A stretch of DNA of 64,000 bases, taken from positions 24,886 to 88,885 of the forward strand of contig NZ_VTTO01000023.1 in the NCBI RefSeq assembly GCF_008364825.1, written 5' to 3'. A program made the translations under genes and the position numbers. Below the pieces are notes generated by a model, which ran no database searches, was not told the origin of the DNA, and was given only the letters and a program-made list of their open reading frames with translations. This DNA comes from Azospirillum sp. B21 (lineage in GTDB: Bacteria > Pseudomonadota > Alphaproteobacteria > Azospirillales > Azospirillaceae). Position 1 is the first letter of the stretch; every line of letters starts with the position of its first letter. This document shows, one piece after another, positions 41,704 through 50,049 of this stretch.

Positions 41704-42771
41704 ATGCCGGATTACGATTTCTCGCAGGTCGACGCCGCGATCATCGACAGCCAGCTCAACACCGCGCGCGTGTTCCGCGACGTGCTGATCCGCCTGGGCT
41801 TCCGCCGGGTGGAGCTGTTCGATTCGGTGAGGGCCGCCGCCGGGCTGCTGACCGCCGCCATGCCGGATCTGCTGCTGCTCGACGCCGACGGCGAGGATTC
41901 GGAGGCCTTCCGCTTCATCCGCGCCCTGCGCAACGAACCGGCCGTGCCGAACCCCTTCGCCTGCGTCATCGTCACCACCTGGGCGCCGACTCCGGCACTG
42001 CTGACCCGCGTCACGAATGTCGGCGGCGACGATCTGCTGATGAAGCCGGTGTCGCCCAAGCAGGTGCGCGACCGGATCGTCAGCCTGATCGAGGCGCGCA
42101 AGGGCTTCGTCGTCACCGCCGACTATACCGGCCCCGACCGCCGCAAATCCCCGCGCGATGGCGCCCAGGTGCCGGTTCTGGACGCGCCCAACACGCTCCG
42201 CCTGAAGGCAGTCGGCCAATGGACCCAGTCCGGCGCCCGCATGCAGTTGAACGAAGCGATTTCGACCGTCACCACCCAGAAGCGGCTGCGCGCCAGCATC
42301 CAGGTCGCCTTCCTGGTGGAATTCGCCCTGGACGGGCTGGCGCGACGGGCGCCGGACCGCATGGCCATCGACCATGTCGGCCGCATCGGCGGCTTCCTGG
42401 ACGATCTGCTGCGCCGGCTGGGCGAGGACGGCGACCATGCCCCAGTTGAGGCGGTGGCCCGCGCCGTCAAGACACTGGCCGACAAGGTCCGCGCCGCCGC
42501 GGAGTGCGGACCGGTCCCCGTCGACGACCGGGAGCAGTTGCAGGCCCTGTCGCGCGCCCTGATGCAGGCCGTCGATCCCGACCGCCCGCTGGAGGCGATG
42601 ACGCGCGAGGTGTCCGCCGCCGTCTCCGGCTACCGCAGCCGGCTGGAGCAGATCGCCCAGGCCAAGGCGGCCGCCGCTGCCCTGCCAGCGGTCCCCGCCG
42701 ACGACGCTTCCGCCGCCGCCCCGCCGCCGGGTGCCGGAGGGCAGGCGGCATCCGCCCTTCCGGTCGGGTGA
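41704..42771 (+). CDS. Orphan receiver-domain protein in the glycogen cluster
   Basis: 355 residues. A CheY-like receiver fills residues 8-130: Asp60 (LLLLDAD) is the likely phosphoacceptor, a Thr-Thr switch region lies at 91-92 and Lys114 is in LMKPVSP. Only one N-terminal acidic residue (Asp15) is at the usual pair position. After a basic linker (GPDRRKSPRDGAQV) the C-terminal ~200 residues are helical and end in a low-complexity Ala/Pro tail; no DNA-binding domain is evident. It sits between glgX and malQ, suggesting post-translational control of storage metabolism, which is an inference. Confidence 0.75.
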   Translation: MPDYDFSQVDAAIIDSQLNTARVFRDVLIRLGFRRVELFDSVRAAAGLLTAAMPDLLLLDADGEDSEAFRFIRALRNEPAVPNPFACVIVTTWAPTPALLTRVTNVGGDDLLMKPVSPKQVRDRIVSLIEARKGFVVTADYTGPDRRKSPRDGAQVPVLDAPNTLRLKAVGQWTQSGARMQLNEAISTVTTQKRLRASIQVAFLVEFALDGLARRAPDRMAIDHVGRIGGFLDDLLRRLGEDGDHAPVEAVARAVKTLADKVRAAAECGPVPVDDREQLQALSRALMQAVDPDRPLEAMTREVSAAVSGYRSRLEQIAQAKAAAAALPAVPADDASAAAPPPGAGGQAASALPVG

Positions 42772-42880
42772 CGTGGGAGGCGCCGATGGCATAGGCCGCC
42801 GGTCTGCATTGACGCCGCGCGCCGCACCCGCCACTCCCTTAGCCCCAACACCCATTCCGTACAATCCGCGGGGACCCTGC

Positions 42881-45070
42881 ATGAGTGATCTCGACCGGCT
42901 GGCCGATCTGCTTGGACTAGAACCCCTCTATCACGACATCTGGGGCAACCGGCGCGAGACCTCCGCCGCCACCAAGCGGGCGCTGGTCGCCGCCATGGGG
43001 TTGGCGGCTGCCACGGACGAGGAGGTCGCCGCCAGCCTGCGCACGGTGGAGCGGCGGTCCTGGAGCCGCCTGCTGCCGCCGGTCCTGGTCACCGGGGAAG
43101 GGCAGGGGATCGGGCTAGGCATCGCCCTGCCTGCCGGTTTGGATGACGCTACGCTGGTTTGGGAACTGACACCGGAGGGCGGGGTCGCCCAGGGCGGCAG
43201 CGTCACGGTCCGCGACCTGCCGGTGGAGGAGCGTGCCACGCTGGACGGCACGGCCTATGAGCGCCGCGCACTTGGGGGGCTGCTGCCGGTGTCGCTGCCC
43301 ATCGGTTATCACCGGCTGGTGGTGCATGTGGAGGCCCATGGTGGCGCCGGTCCATCCGGTGCCACCACCCTGATCGTGGCGCCCGACCGCTGTGTGACGG
43401 TGGAGGAGATGGTGCCGGCCGGCCGCTGCTGGGGCATCGGGCTGCAGGTCTATGCCCTGCGGTCCGGCCGCGATTGGGGCATGGGGGATTTCGGCGATCT
43501 TTCCGGCTTCGCCGAAGTCGCCGGCCGGCTGGGCGCCGGGCTGGTCGGGCTGAACCCGCTGCATGCCCTGTTCCCGGCCGACCCGAACCATATCGGCCCC
43601 TATTCGCCGTCCAGCCGCCAATTCCTCAACATTCTCTACATCGACCCGTCCTCCGTTCCCGAGTTGGCGGATGCCGACGACCTGCGCGCCCGGATCGCGG
43701 CCCCCGCCTTCCAGTCCTCGTTGGCCGCAGCACGGCAGGCGGAATTGGTCGATTACCCCGCGGTCGCCGCGCTGAAGCTTCCGGTTCTGGAAGGGCTGCA
43801 CGCCCGATTCCGCAGCCTTCCCGACAGCCATCCCCGCAAGGCAGCCTACGCCCGCTTCCGGCAGGAGATGGGGGCGGCGCTTGATCGCCACGCCCTGTTC
43901 GATGCCCTGCACGAGCATTTCTTCCGCAAGGACCCATCGCTGTGGATGTGGCGCAGCTGGCCGGCAGCCTTCCAGGACCCGGGGAGCGCCGAGGTTGCCG
44001 CCTTTGCCGCCGACCATGCCGACCGTGTCGATTTCTTCGCCTGGGCACAGTTCGAGGCCGACTGCCAGTTGGGGGAGGCGGCTGCGCGCGGTCGTTCCGC
44101 CGGTCTTGCCATGGGCTTCTACCGCGACCTCGCCGTAGCCGCCCATCCCGGCGGCGGTTCCGCCTGGGCTGATCCGTCGATGCTGGTGCAGGGCGCCAAT
44201 GTCGGCGCGCCGCCCGACCAGTTCAACCTGAAAGGCCAGAACTGGGGCTTGGCGCCGTTGTCGCCGCTGGGCCTGCGCGAGGCCGCCTACCGCCCCTTTG
44301 TCGAGCTTCTGCGCGCCAACATGCGCCATGCGGCGGCGCTTCGCATCGACCATGTGATGGCGCTGCAGCACCTGTTCTGGATCCCGGAGGACGGCAGCGA
44401 CGGCGCCTATGTCGCCTATCCCTTCCACGACCTTCTGCGCATCGTGGCGCTGGAGAGCCGCCGCAACCGCTGCGTCGTGATCGGCGAGGATCTGGGCACC
44501 GTTCCGGAAGGCTTCCGGCCGGCTCTGGAGCAGGCCGGCATCCTCAGCTACCGCGTGCTGTATTTCGAACGCACCGTCGACGGCGGCTTCAAGTCTCCCG
44601 GCGAGTATCCCGCCGGGTCCATGGCGACGGTCAGCACGCATGATCTGGCACCCTTCAAGGGCTTCTGGACCGGCCGCGACCTCGATTGGCGCCAGCGTCT
44701 CAGCCTCTATCCCGATGATGCCAGCCGGGACAAGGACCGCTGGGACCGCGGTGTCGACCGCTGGCGCCTGTTGCAGGCCCTTTCCCGCGAGGGGCTGCGC
44801 CCGGACAGCTATCCCACCGACGATGGCGACCAGCCGTTCCGCGTCGAACTGTCGGCCGCTGTCCACGCCTATCTGGCACACACCCCGTCGCGTATCGTGA
44901 TGGTTCAGATCGAGGACGCGCTGGCGGACGACGAACAGCCCAACCTGCCCGGCACCGTCGACCAGCATCCGAATTGGCGTCGCCGCCTTCCTCGTATGTT
45001 GGAGGAATTGGAGGCCGACGACGACCTCCGCCGGATCATCGCGCCCATGGCGGGCGCTGTTCCACGCTGA
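42881..45070 (+). CDS. malQ: 4-alpha-glucanotransferase (amylomaltase)
   Basis: 729 residues, GH77. An N-terminal beta-rich region (1-~190) is followed by the barrel: GIGLQVYALRSGRDWGMGDF, GLNPLHALFPADPNHIGPYSPSSR, RIDHVMALQHLFWIP (catalytic Asp near 489), VIGEDLGTVPEGF and VSTHDLAPFKGFW. Transfers alpha-1,4-glucan segments between maltodextrins. The N-terminal extension is like that of proteobacterial MalQ. Last gene of the storage cluster. Confidence 0.94.
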   Translation: MSDLDRLADLLGLEPLYHDIWGNRRETSAATKRALVAAMGLAAATDEEVAASLRTVERRSWSRLLPPVLVTGEGQGIGLGIALPAGLDDATLVWELTPEGGVAQGGSVTVRDLPVEERATLDGTAYERRALGGLLPVSLPIGYHRLVVHVEAHGGAGPSGATTLIVAPDRCVTVEEMVPAGRCWGIGLQVYALRSGRDWGMGDFGDLSGFAEVAGRLGAGLVGLNPLHALFPADPNHIGPYSPSSRQFLNILYIDPSSVPELADADDLRARIAAPAFQSSLAAARQAELVDYPAVAALKLPVLEGLHARFRSLPDSHPRKAAYARFRQEMGAALDRHALFDALHEHFFRKDPSLWMWRSWPAAFQDPGSAEVAAFAADHADRVDFFAWAQFEADCQLGEAAARGRSAGLAMGFYRDLAVAAHPGGGSAWADPSMLVQGANVGAPPDQFNLKGQNWGLAPLSPLGLREAAYRPFVELLRANMRHAAALRIDHVMALQHLFWIPEDGSDGAYVAYPFHDLLRIVALESRRNRCVVIGEDLGTVPEGFRPALEQAGILSYRVLYFERTVDGGFKSPGEYPAGSMATVSTHDLAPFKGFWTGRDLDWRQRLSLYPDDASRDKDRWDRGVDRWRLLQALSREGLRPDSYPTDDGDQPFRVELSAAVHAYLAHTPSRIVMVQIEDALADDEQPNLPGTVDQHPNWRRRLPRMLEELEADDDLRRIIAPMAGAVPR

Positions 45071-45080
45071 GTGAAAGGCG

Positions 45081-45111
45081 CCGCCGGTCCAGGGAAAAAC
45101 CGGACCGGCGG
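45081..45111 (+). terminator. Hairpin after malQ
   Basis: CCGCCGGTCC/GGACCGGCGG, a 10-bp perfect stem with an 11-base A-rich loop, 10 bases after the stop. No T-run on the plus strand. Confidence 0.5.
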
Positions 45112-45153
45112 TCAACGCCCCAAAAAAAAGTGCATCGGAAGCGAAAAAAGCTC

Positions 45154-45182
45154 TTCACAGCCCGGCACGTGGTCGCTATAAA
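45154..45182 (+). promoter_or_regulatory. Promoter of the tRNA-Gln gene
   Basis: TTCACA (45154-45159), 17-base spacer and TATAAA (45177-45182), 48 bases upstream of the tRNA. Confidence 0.7.
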
Positions 45183-45230
45183 CCCGCCCACACCACGGGG
45201 CACGGCAAGCGAGCCGCCCCGGTGACGGTC

Positions 45231-45304
45231 TGGGGGATCGTCTAGCGGTAGGACAGCGGACTCTGACTCCGCCAGCCTAGGTTCGAATCCTAGTCCCCCA
45301 ACCA
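45231..45304 (+). tRNA. tRNA-Gln (anticodon CTG)
   Basis: Cloverleaf of 74 nt with encoded CCA. Acceptor TGGGGGA/TCCCCCA with discriminator A, D-arm GTC-TAGCGGTAG-GAC, anticodon stem GCGGA/TCCGC with loop CTCTGAC (anticodon CUG, reads CAG), T-arm CTAGG-TTCGAAT-CCTAG. The 3' part is the attachment site of the adjacent element; integration keeps the gene intact. Confidence 0.97.
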
Positions 45305-45308
45305 CCCT
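45261..45308. repeat. attL: 48-bp core within tRNA-Gln
   Basis: Identical over 48 bases to 63437-63484. It runs from the anticodon loop (CTCTGAC) through the CCA end and CCCT beyond. The bases outside differ on both sides (A versus T before; T versus C after), which fixes the limits. Confidence 0.95.
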
Positions 45309-45371
45309 TTCCCGAGCAAAATCAACACGTTAGGCCCGCCCCACGGTGGGCCTTTTGCATTTGAGCGTGTT

Positions 45372-45456
45372 GCAACGTGTCGCAACGCTATCCCGTTGAT
45401 CCGCAACGATTTCCAACCGCTACGAGGCGTTTGGGCGCAACACGGATGCAACACGG
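45372..45456. promoter_or_regulatory. Candidate integrase arm-type binding repeats
   Basis: GCAACG occurs at 45372, 45382 and 45403, and GCAACACGG at 45437 and 45448. Spacings of 10 and 11 bases place neighbours on the same helix face. Short direct repeats between att core and int are the usual arm sites of tyrosine integrases. Confidence 0.5.
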
Positions 45457-45499
45457 TCGGGGTGGTCTCGTTCTCTGCCTGTTCTGGACATTCCGCCCT

Positions 45500-46693
45500 T
45501 CATGACGGCCCGCCCAAGAGCCGAGCCTGAAGCTGTGCCATCGCTTCCCGGTCGTCGTCCGGGGAGGGGAACAGGTGACCGTAGATGTCGTAGGTCACCG
45601 TGATGCTGGAGTGGCCCATCAACGCCTGGACCTTCTTCGGCCCCCAGCCGGCTTCGATGAACAGCGAGGCGGCGGCATGGCGCAGGGAGTGGAAGGGATA
45701 GGGCGGATCGGTGGCTTCCTTCGCCATCAGTCCGCAGGCGCGCAGCAGCGGGTAGTAGCCCTGCCGCAGCAGGTTGGTATGCAGGATCACTGAACCCTGT
45801 TCAGAGGGAAACACAAGGTCCAACTCCGTGTTCGGGCAGACCAGTCGCCACTCTTTCAGGGTGTTCACCACCAGCGGCGCCAGCGGGATGTCTCGGCGGC
45901 CGGCCTTGGACTTTGGTGGCCCGAGCTTCTGATATCGGTCCGCTCGCTCCCTGACGCGGATCAGGCCGGCCTTGAGGTCGATATTCGACCACCGCAGGCC
46001 CCGCAGTTCGGATGCCCGCATGCCGGTGAAGATCGCCGTCACGATCAGGGGGCGCCAGGGGATAGGTGCAATGCGCTGCGGTCGTCCTTGCCCAGCGACC
46101 CAGCGGCCGAGCGTCACGCGGCTCAGAGGGTGCGTTTCCGGCACTTTGGCCAGCAGGGCGCGGATATCCGCCTTCGGCGGGATCGGCGCGTCCTCCTCAT
46201 CCTCAATCCGCCGCTTGTCAACGCTGACAGCTTCAGCCGGGTTCTGAGCGATCAGCCCCTTGCGGCGGGCGACCTTCAGAATTCCTTTCAAGCTGGTCAG
46301 GACCGCCCGTGCCATCTGGCGGGAGCGGGTGCGGACCAGTTCGTCCTTGAACGCCTCCACCTTGGGCGTGGTGAGCTGCGACAGCTTCGTCTCGCCGATC
46401 AGCGGGACGATATGCAGGCGCATGTGCTGGTCACGTTGGGTGATCGTGCTGGCCTCCAGCCCGTCGGTCTGGCCGGCCTTGATCCATAACTCAGCTGCCG
46501 CGGCCACCGTCACCGACACTGAGTCAGGCGTGTGGATGCCGACGGCCACCTCAGCACGGGCTTTCGTTTCGAAAGCGTCGGCTTCCTTCTTCGTCCTGAA
46601 TTGTCGGGACCGTCGATGTCCCGTCTGATCCTTGTAATCGACCTGCCAGACAGCCTTACCGCTGGGCAGGGTGCGCTTGCGTACGGATGCCAT
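45500..46693 (-). CDS. int: Tyrosine recombinase/integrase
   Basis: 397 residues. N-terminal arm-binding domain (1-55, PSGKAVWQVDYKDQTGHRRSRQ), SAM-like core-binding domain (60-160) and catalytic domain with Arg226 (GMRASELRG), His335 and Arg338 (HSLRH), His361 (MGHSS) and nucleophile Tyr371 (TYDIYGHLF). It points towards the tRNA, with its 3' end 192 bases from attL. The full catalytic set is present, so it could be active. Confidence 0.95.
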   Translation of the reverse strand: MASVRKRTLPSGKAVWQVDYKDQTGHRRSRQFRTKKEADAFETKARAEVAVGIHTPDSVSVTVAAAAELWIKAGQTDGLEASTITQRDQHMRLHIVPLIGETKLSQLTTPKVEAFKDELVRTRSRQMARAVLTSLKGILKVARRKGLIAQNPAEAVSVDKRRIEDEEDAPIPPKADIRALLAKVPETHPLSRVTLGRWVAGQGRPQRIAPIPWRPLIVTAIFTGMRASELRGLRWSNIDLKAGLIRVRERADRYQKLGPPKSKAGRRDIPLAPLVVNTLKEWRLVCPNTELDLVFPSEQGSVILHTNLLRQGYYPLLRACGLMAKEATDPPYPFHSLRHAAASLFIEAGWGPKKVQALMGHSSITVTYDIYGHLFPSPDDDREAMAQLQARLLGGPS

Positions 46694-46753
46694 AAAGTCC
46701 CGTCCTCTGCTTCGGCTAAAACGCCCCGTTAACGGACATTGACAGGCGTTACG

Positions 46754-46806
46754 GGGTTGTAGCCCTATTTCATTGTTGCCTGCAACCAGAAAAAGGGCTA
46801 CAACCC
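46754..46806. promoter_or_regulatory. Inverted operator pair between int and rightward genes
   Basis: GGGTTGTAGCCCT (46754-46766) and its exact complement AGGGCTACAACCC (46794-46806), separated by 27 bases, in the 150-base gap between divergent int and 46844. Likely a regulator-binding pair controlling both directions. Confidence 0.5.
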
Positions 46807-46843
46807 TATTACGGACGCGGCGACGCCGAACGAGAGGAAAGAA

Positions 46844-47548
46844 ATGCCCAAGCTCCGCGCGACGATTTCGGAAATGTCGAGGATATTCGGCCCGCCAGAA
46901 AGTGCAATTGAGGAATACTGCAAACCTCTAACGAAAGAAAAGTTGATAACCACAGGAGGGCGTGGAAAAGGCGCGCCTGATATAACTATTGATGACTGTG
47001 CAAAAATATTGACCGTAATGATGGCGGGAAGTCCAAAGCATGCTCTTCAGAAATTTGAAGAATACGGATCTATAAGGACCGACTTATCCAATCCGTATAT
47101 GTGCAATAAGACATCAGAATTTGTGGCTAATGAGCTTGCTCTTTCTAAAGAGCACAATTTTATTGAAATGCTTTCTGCTCTCATAAAACTATCATCTGAT
47201 ATAGAAAATTACTACGATATTGTTGATAATGTTAGAAAGGCTTCAGGGGTCGATCCAATATTTAGCCAGAAGCCGGAGGTCAAGCAAAAGGATAGTATGC
47301 CGCTAACGCTAACTATCCATGTGTCGCATCAGCGACCAAAGGCTCATGTATATTTCGGATCAGTAGTTGGATTTGGTGGTCCAAGGCCAGGATTTTTTTA
47401 TTTTACCGAAGATTTTATATCGAACCCAAGCATGAGAAGCGCTGATATGGATCAGATCGTTGAAATAACTGGATTTGGCTTGCTTCGTCTCGCGTACTTC
47501 ATGCGTGGCATGGATTTCGAGAAGATACGCTATGGAACATCAGAGTAA
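46844..47548 (+). CDS. Unknown AT-rich protein with N-terminal HTH-like region
   Basis: 234 residues; the ATG follows GAGAGG. Residues 1-60 (ATISEMSRIFGPPESAIEEYCKPLT then DITIDDCAKIL) look like a DNA-binding winged-helix or MerR-like unit. The middle is helical; the C-terminal ~70 residues are aromatic-rich (VYFGSVVGFGGPRPGFFYFTED). Base composition is markedly AT-rich relative to its surroundings, marking it as recently acquired. Followed 12 bases later by the excisionase-like gene, probably the same transcript. Confidence 0.55.
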   Translation: MPKLRATISEMSRIFGPPESAIEEYCKPLTKEKLITTGGRGKGAPDITIDDCAKILTVMMAGSPKHALQKFEEYGSIRTDLSNPYMCNKTSEFVANELALSKEHNFIEMLSALIKLSSDIENYYDIVDNVRKASGVDPIFSQKPEVKQKDSMPLTLTIHVSHQRPKAHVYFGSVVGFGGPRPGFFYFTEDFISNPSMRSADMDQIVEITGFGLLRLAYFMRGMDFEKIRYGTSE

Positions 47549-47560
47549 AGGAGTAAAGAA

Positions 47561-47944
47561 GTGAGTGCGCAATCCTCGCTGGATGAGATTTGGCATAAGG
47601 TGGCAAAGGCTACCATCGCGAAGCCAAGCCCGCAAAACGGGATAGCAATCGCAACGCATGTTGGGGAACACTTGGCCGACCGTCTGGCCGACGAGTTGGC
47701 AGACATGCTGGCGCAAGTGATGCCTTCCGCAATAGTAAAGACAATCGGCAATGATGTCTTGCCAGGGGCGGAGAAGATTGCAGAGTTCGTTTATGGAACT
47801 GCTGAGGACCGTCGAAAGGTCTACCATCTCGCTCAGACCAGCAAAATCCCGGTCTTTCGAATGGGTGCTCTGGTCTGCGCTCGGAAATCTACGCTGCTGC
47901 GTTGGATCGCCGACCAGGAAGCCAAGGTCGGTGGAGTCCCCTGA
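47561..47944 (+). CDS. Excisionase-like small DNA-binding protein
   Basis: 127 residues from a GTG preceded by AAAGGAG. The C-terminal half (VYHLAQTSKIPVFRMGALVC then RKSTLLRWIADQE) matches the pattern of excisionase/HTH_17 winged-helix domains (tyrosine-leucine helix, IPVFRMG wing, arginine, then LLRWI helix). It would be the recombination directionality factor candidate, since no other is seen. The N-terminal half is helical and lacks known motifs. Confidence 0.5.
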   Translation: MSAQSSLDEIWHKVAKATIAKPSPQNGIAIATHVGEHLADRLADELADMLAQVMPSAIVKTIGNDVLPGAEKIAEFVYGTAEDRRKVYHLAQTSKIPVFRMGALVCARKSTLLRWIADQEAKVGGVP

Positions 47945-47969
47945 TGAATTCGCGACCGGCCGGCATGGT

Positions 47970-48006
47970 CGGTAGGGCCAACCGTTGGCGCGAGACAGCC
48001 CTACCG
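47970..48006 (+). terminator. Hairpin between 47944 and 48069 genes
   Basis: CGGTAGGGC/GCCCTACCG, a 9-bp perfect inverted repeat with a 19-base loop, in a short intergenic stretch. Could be a transcript end or an operator. Confidence 0.35.
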
Positions 48007-48068
48007 CCGTACTTTCGGTCGCCACTGACGTAGCAATCTAACTCACCCATCGCTTAGGAGAGCGACCA

Positions 48069-48902
48069 ATGAGCGAGCCTTTTATGGCCGCAAGGCCTTC
48101 GTGCGTCCAGAACTCATACGGGGCACAAACGGGCAACATCCCGAATATCATCGCCTTCAACGGCGTTCCGGTGATGACCACTGAACGACTGGCGCATGCG
48201 TATGGGACTGACCCGCAGCGCATCATCCAGAATTACAATCGGAACAAGGCCCGGTTCGTTCAAGACGTGCACGTTATACGCGTGACCGGCTCCGCGCTTC
48301 GTCAACTCAAAGCTTCATATCCAAATGACATCGACCCCTGCGCTCCGTCCGTCCTGCTGTGGACTGAGCGTGGCGCACTGGCTCATGCCAAGATCCTCGA
48401 AACCGATGAGGCATGGCAGGTCTATGATCGGCTCGTCGACACCTACTTCGCCGTCAAGGAAGGGCTGATCGAGCCGCCGGCCAAGAAGGTCACCACCCCG
48501 CGGCTCAGCGGCGCCCTGCTGCGCGAACTGACGTCCTTCCCCGACAAGCTGCGCGCGGCCTTCCCGTCTCTGTCTGAGACTTCGCTCCAGGCGGCCTTCA
48601 GCCGGTTAAGCGGTCAGGTGCTTGGCGAGCCGCTGATCCCGCTCCCGCGCCTGGAGGGGCGGTTCTACACGGCGGGAGACATCGCAACGGAGCATGACAT
48701 CTCCATCAACCGGGTGGGACGGATCGCCAACGAGGCCGGCATTCCCCGCGACGACTCGACCGGGGAGATGCGGCTCGGCCAGTCCGAACACAGCAGCCGA
48801 CAGGTAGAGCACTGGCGGTGGAACGCTCATGGCAAGTCGCTGGTGGACGCTGCCATCCTGGAATGGAAGACGCGGGGTGTTTCGGCCGACGTGAAGCGCT
48901 GA
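48069..48902 (+). CDS. ORF6N-domain phage protein (antirepressor type)
   Basis: 277 residues after AGGAGAGCGACC. Residues about 28-130 match the ORF6N domain: VMTTERLAHAYGTDPQRIIQNYNRNKARFVQ... LLWTERGALAHAKILETDEAWQVYDRLVDTYF. The C-terminal region (about 195-270) contains a second HTH-like unit (FYTAGDIATEHDISINRVGRIANEAG). Phage antirepressors and transcription modulators have this build. Confidence 0.82.
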   Translation: MSEPFMAARPSCVQNSYGAQTGNIPNIIAFNGVPVMTTERLAHAYGTDPQRIIQNYNRNKARFVQDVHVIRVTGSALRQLKASYPNDIDPCAPSVLLWTERGALAHAKILETDEAWQVYDRLVDTYFAVKEGLIEPPAKKVTTPRLSGALLRELTSFPDKLRAAFPSLSETSLQAAFSRLSGQVLGEPLIPLPRLEGRFYTAGDIATEHDISINRVGRIANEAGIPRDDSTGEMRLGQSEHSSRQVEHWRWNAHGKSLVDAAILEWKTRGVSADVKR

Positions 48903-48913
48903 CGGAGGCCGGC

Positions 48914-49840
48914 ATGACGACGTTCAACGCCGACCGCTTCGCGAAGGTTCTCGCGCTGGCGAGCAGTGATCACGATGGGGAGGCGTTGGCGGCGCTGCGC
49001 AAGGCGCGGGACATGCTGAAGGCGGCGGGCAAGACCTTCTCCGATGTAATCGCGGAGGAGGCACCCGTCGTCGTGTATGCCCAACCGACAGCCCCGACCT
49101 TCACCGACATCTTCACCGGCTTTGAAGACCGGATGGAGGAGATGGAGCCGGGTTGGAAGGCCAAGCGGGCGGCAGAACAGGCGGAGCGCACTCGTAAGCG
49201 GGCCGCCTACCGGAAAGCCGTAATCGAGAAATACGGGTCTGCGGAGGCTGCCGTCGCTCCCTGCTGGCGGGAGCAGAAGGTGCGCGCTGCGCTCGGCTCC
49301 CTGATCACTCCCTGCGAGCAGCCGTGGGCACGCTGGACCCATCATATCGAGAACATTGGGCACTGCGGTGACTTCTTCGGCTTCAAGGAGGTGTCACAAC
49401 AGGTCCGGGCGGCCATTGAAACGGCCTATACGCTTCCGACCACCATCCAGGATGCCCACGCCGAATATGAGGCATGGCGCGAACGGGAGCGTGAAATCGA
49501 AGCGGCCGAGAACTGGCAGACCGGCGACACGGCCCTTGACCTTGCCGCCTACGGTCGGATGGAGCGGGTGCGGATGCTGCTGGAGACGGAGCTGCCCGCC
49601 CGCGATCTCTCCGACCTGCTGTTCCGCTCCCGCTACTACCGCGCCTTGGAGTGCCAGGACGACCGGATCGAGGCAGCCATCCACCGTGACCTTGAGTCGC
49701 TGGTGATGCACGCCCCGCATGCGACATCCGTTGGTGCGCCACCGAGCCGCCGACCACGCAAGACGAAACCCAAGGCCGCCACTGCGCCGGCCGATCCGAG
49801 ACAGCGGGACTTGTTCCCTGAAAATGGAGCGACCCCATGA
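48914..49840 (+). CDS. DUF2786-like phage protein
   Basis: 308 residues. The N-terminus (FAKVLALASSDHDGEALAALRKARDMLKAAGKTFSDV) is like the DUF2786 helical unit. A long charged helical middle follows, and a basic tail (PPSRRPRKTKPKAATAPADPRQRDLFPE). It overlaps the next gene by 4 bases (ATGA). Function unknown; related proteins occur in phage early regions. Confidence 0.6.
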   Translation: MTTFNADRFAKVLALASSDHDGEALAALRKARDMLKAAGKTFSDVIAEEAPVVVYAQPTAPTFTDIFTGFEDRMEEMEPGWKAKRAAEQAERTRKRAAYRKAVIEKYGSAEAAVAPCWREQKVRAALGSLITPCEQPWARWTHHIENIGHCGDFFGFKEVSQQVRAAIETAYTLPTTIQDAHAEYEAWREREREIEAAENWQTGDTALDLAAYGRMERVRMLLETELPARDLSDLLFRSRYYRALECQDDRIEAAIHRDLESLVMHAPHATSVGAPPSRRPRKTKPKAATAPADPRQRDLFPENGATP

Positions 49841-50049
49841 CCATCACTGAGACAGGGGCGCAGTGGCACGAAGCCCGCGCCACATTCATCGAGCGTATCG
49901 ACGCGCTGGACGCGCATGGCGAAGCAGTCGGGCACACGGTCAAGCTGACCGATGACCGCTATGGACTGTCGTCCGGCTGGCGCGGCGTCGCCCTGGAGAT
50001 CGAGCGGAACGCCAACGATGAAACCCTGACCATGAAGGTGATGGGCTGA
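49837..50049 (+). CDS. Small phage protein, unknown
   Basis: 70 residues, overlapping both neighbours (ATGA upstream, TGATG downstream). Acidic, with VKLTDDRYGLSSGWRGVALEIERNA. No known family recognised; tight coupling to the tail-protein gene suggests a linked role. Confidence 0.6.
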   Translation: MTITETGAQWHEARATFIERIDALDAHGEAVGHTVKLTDDRYGLSSGWRGVALEIERNANDETLTMKVMG

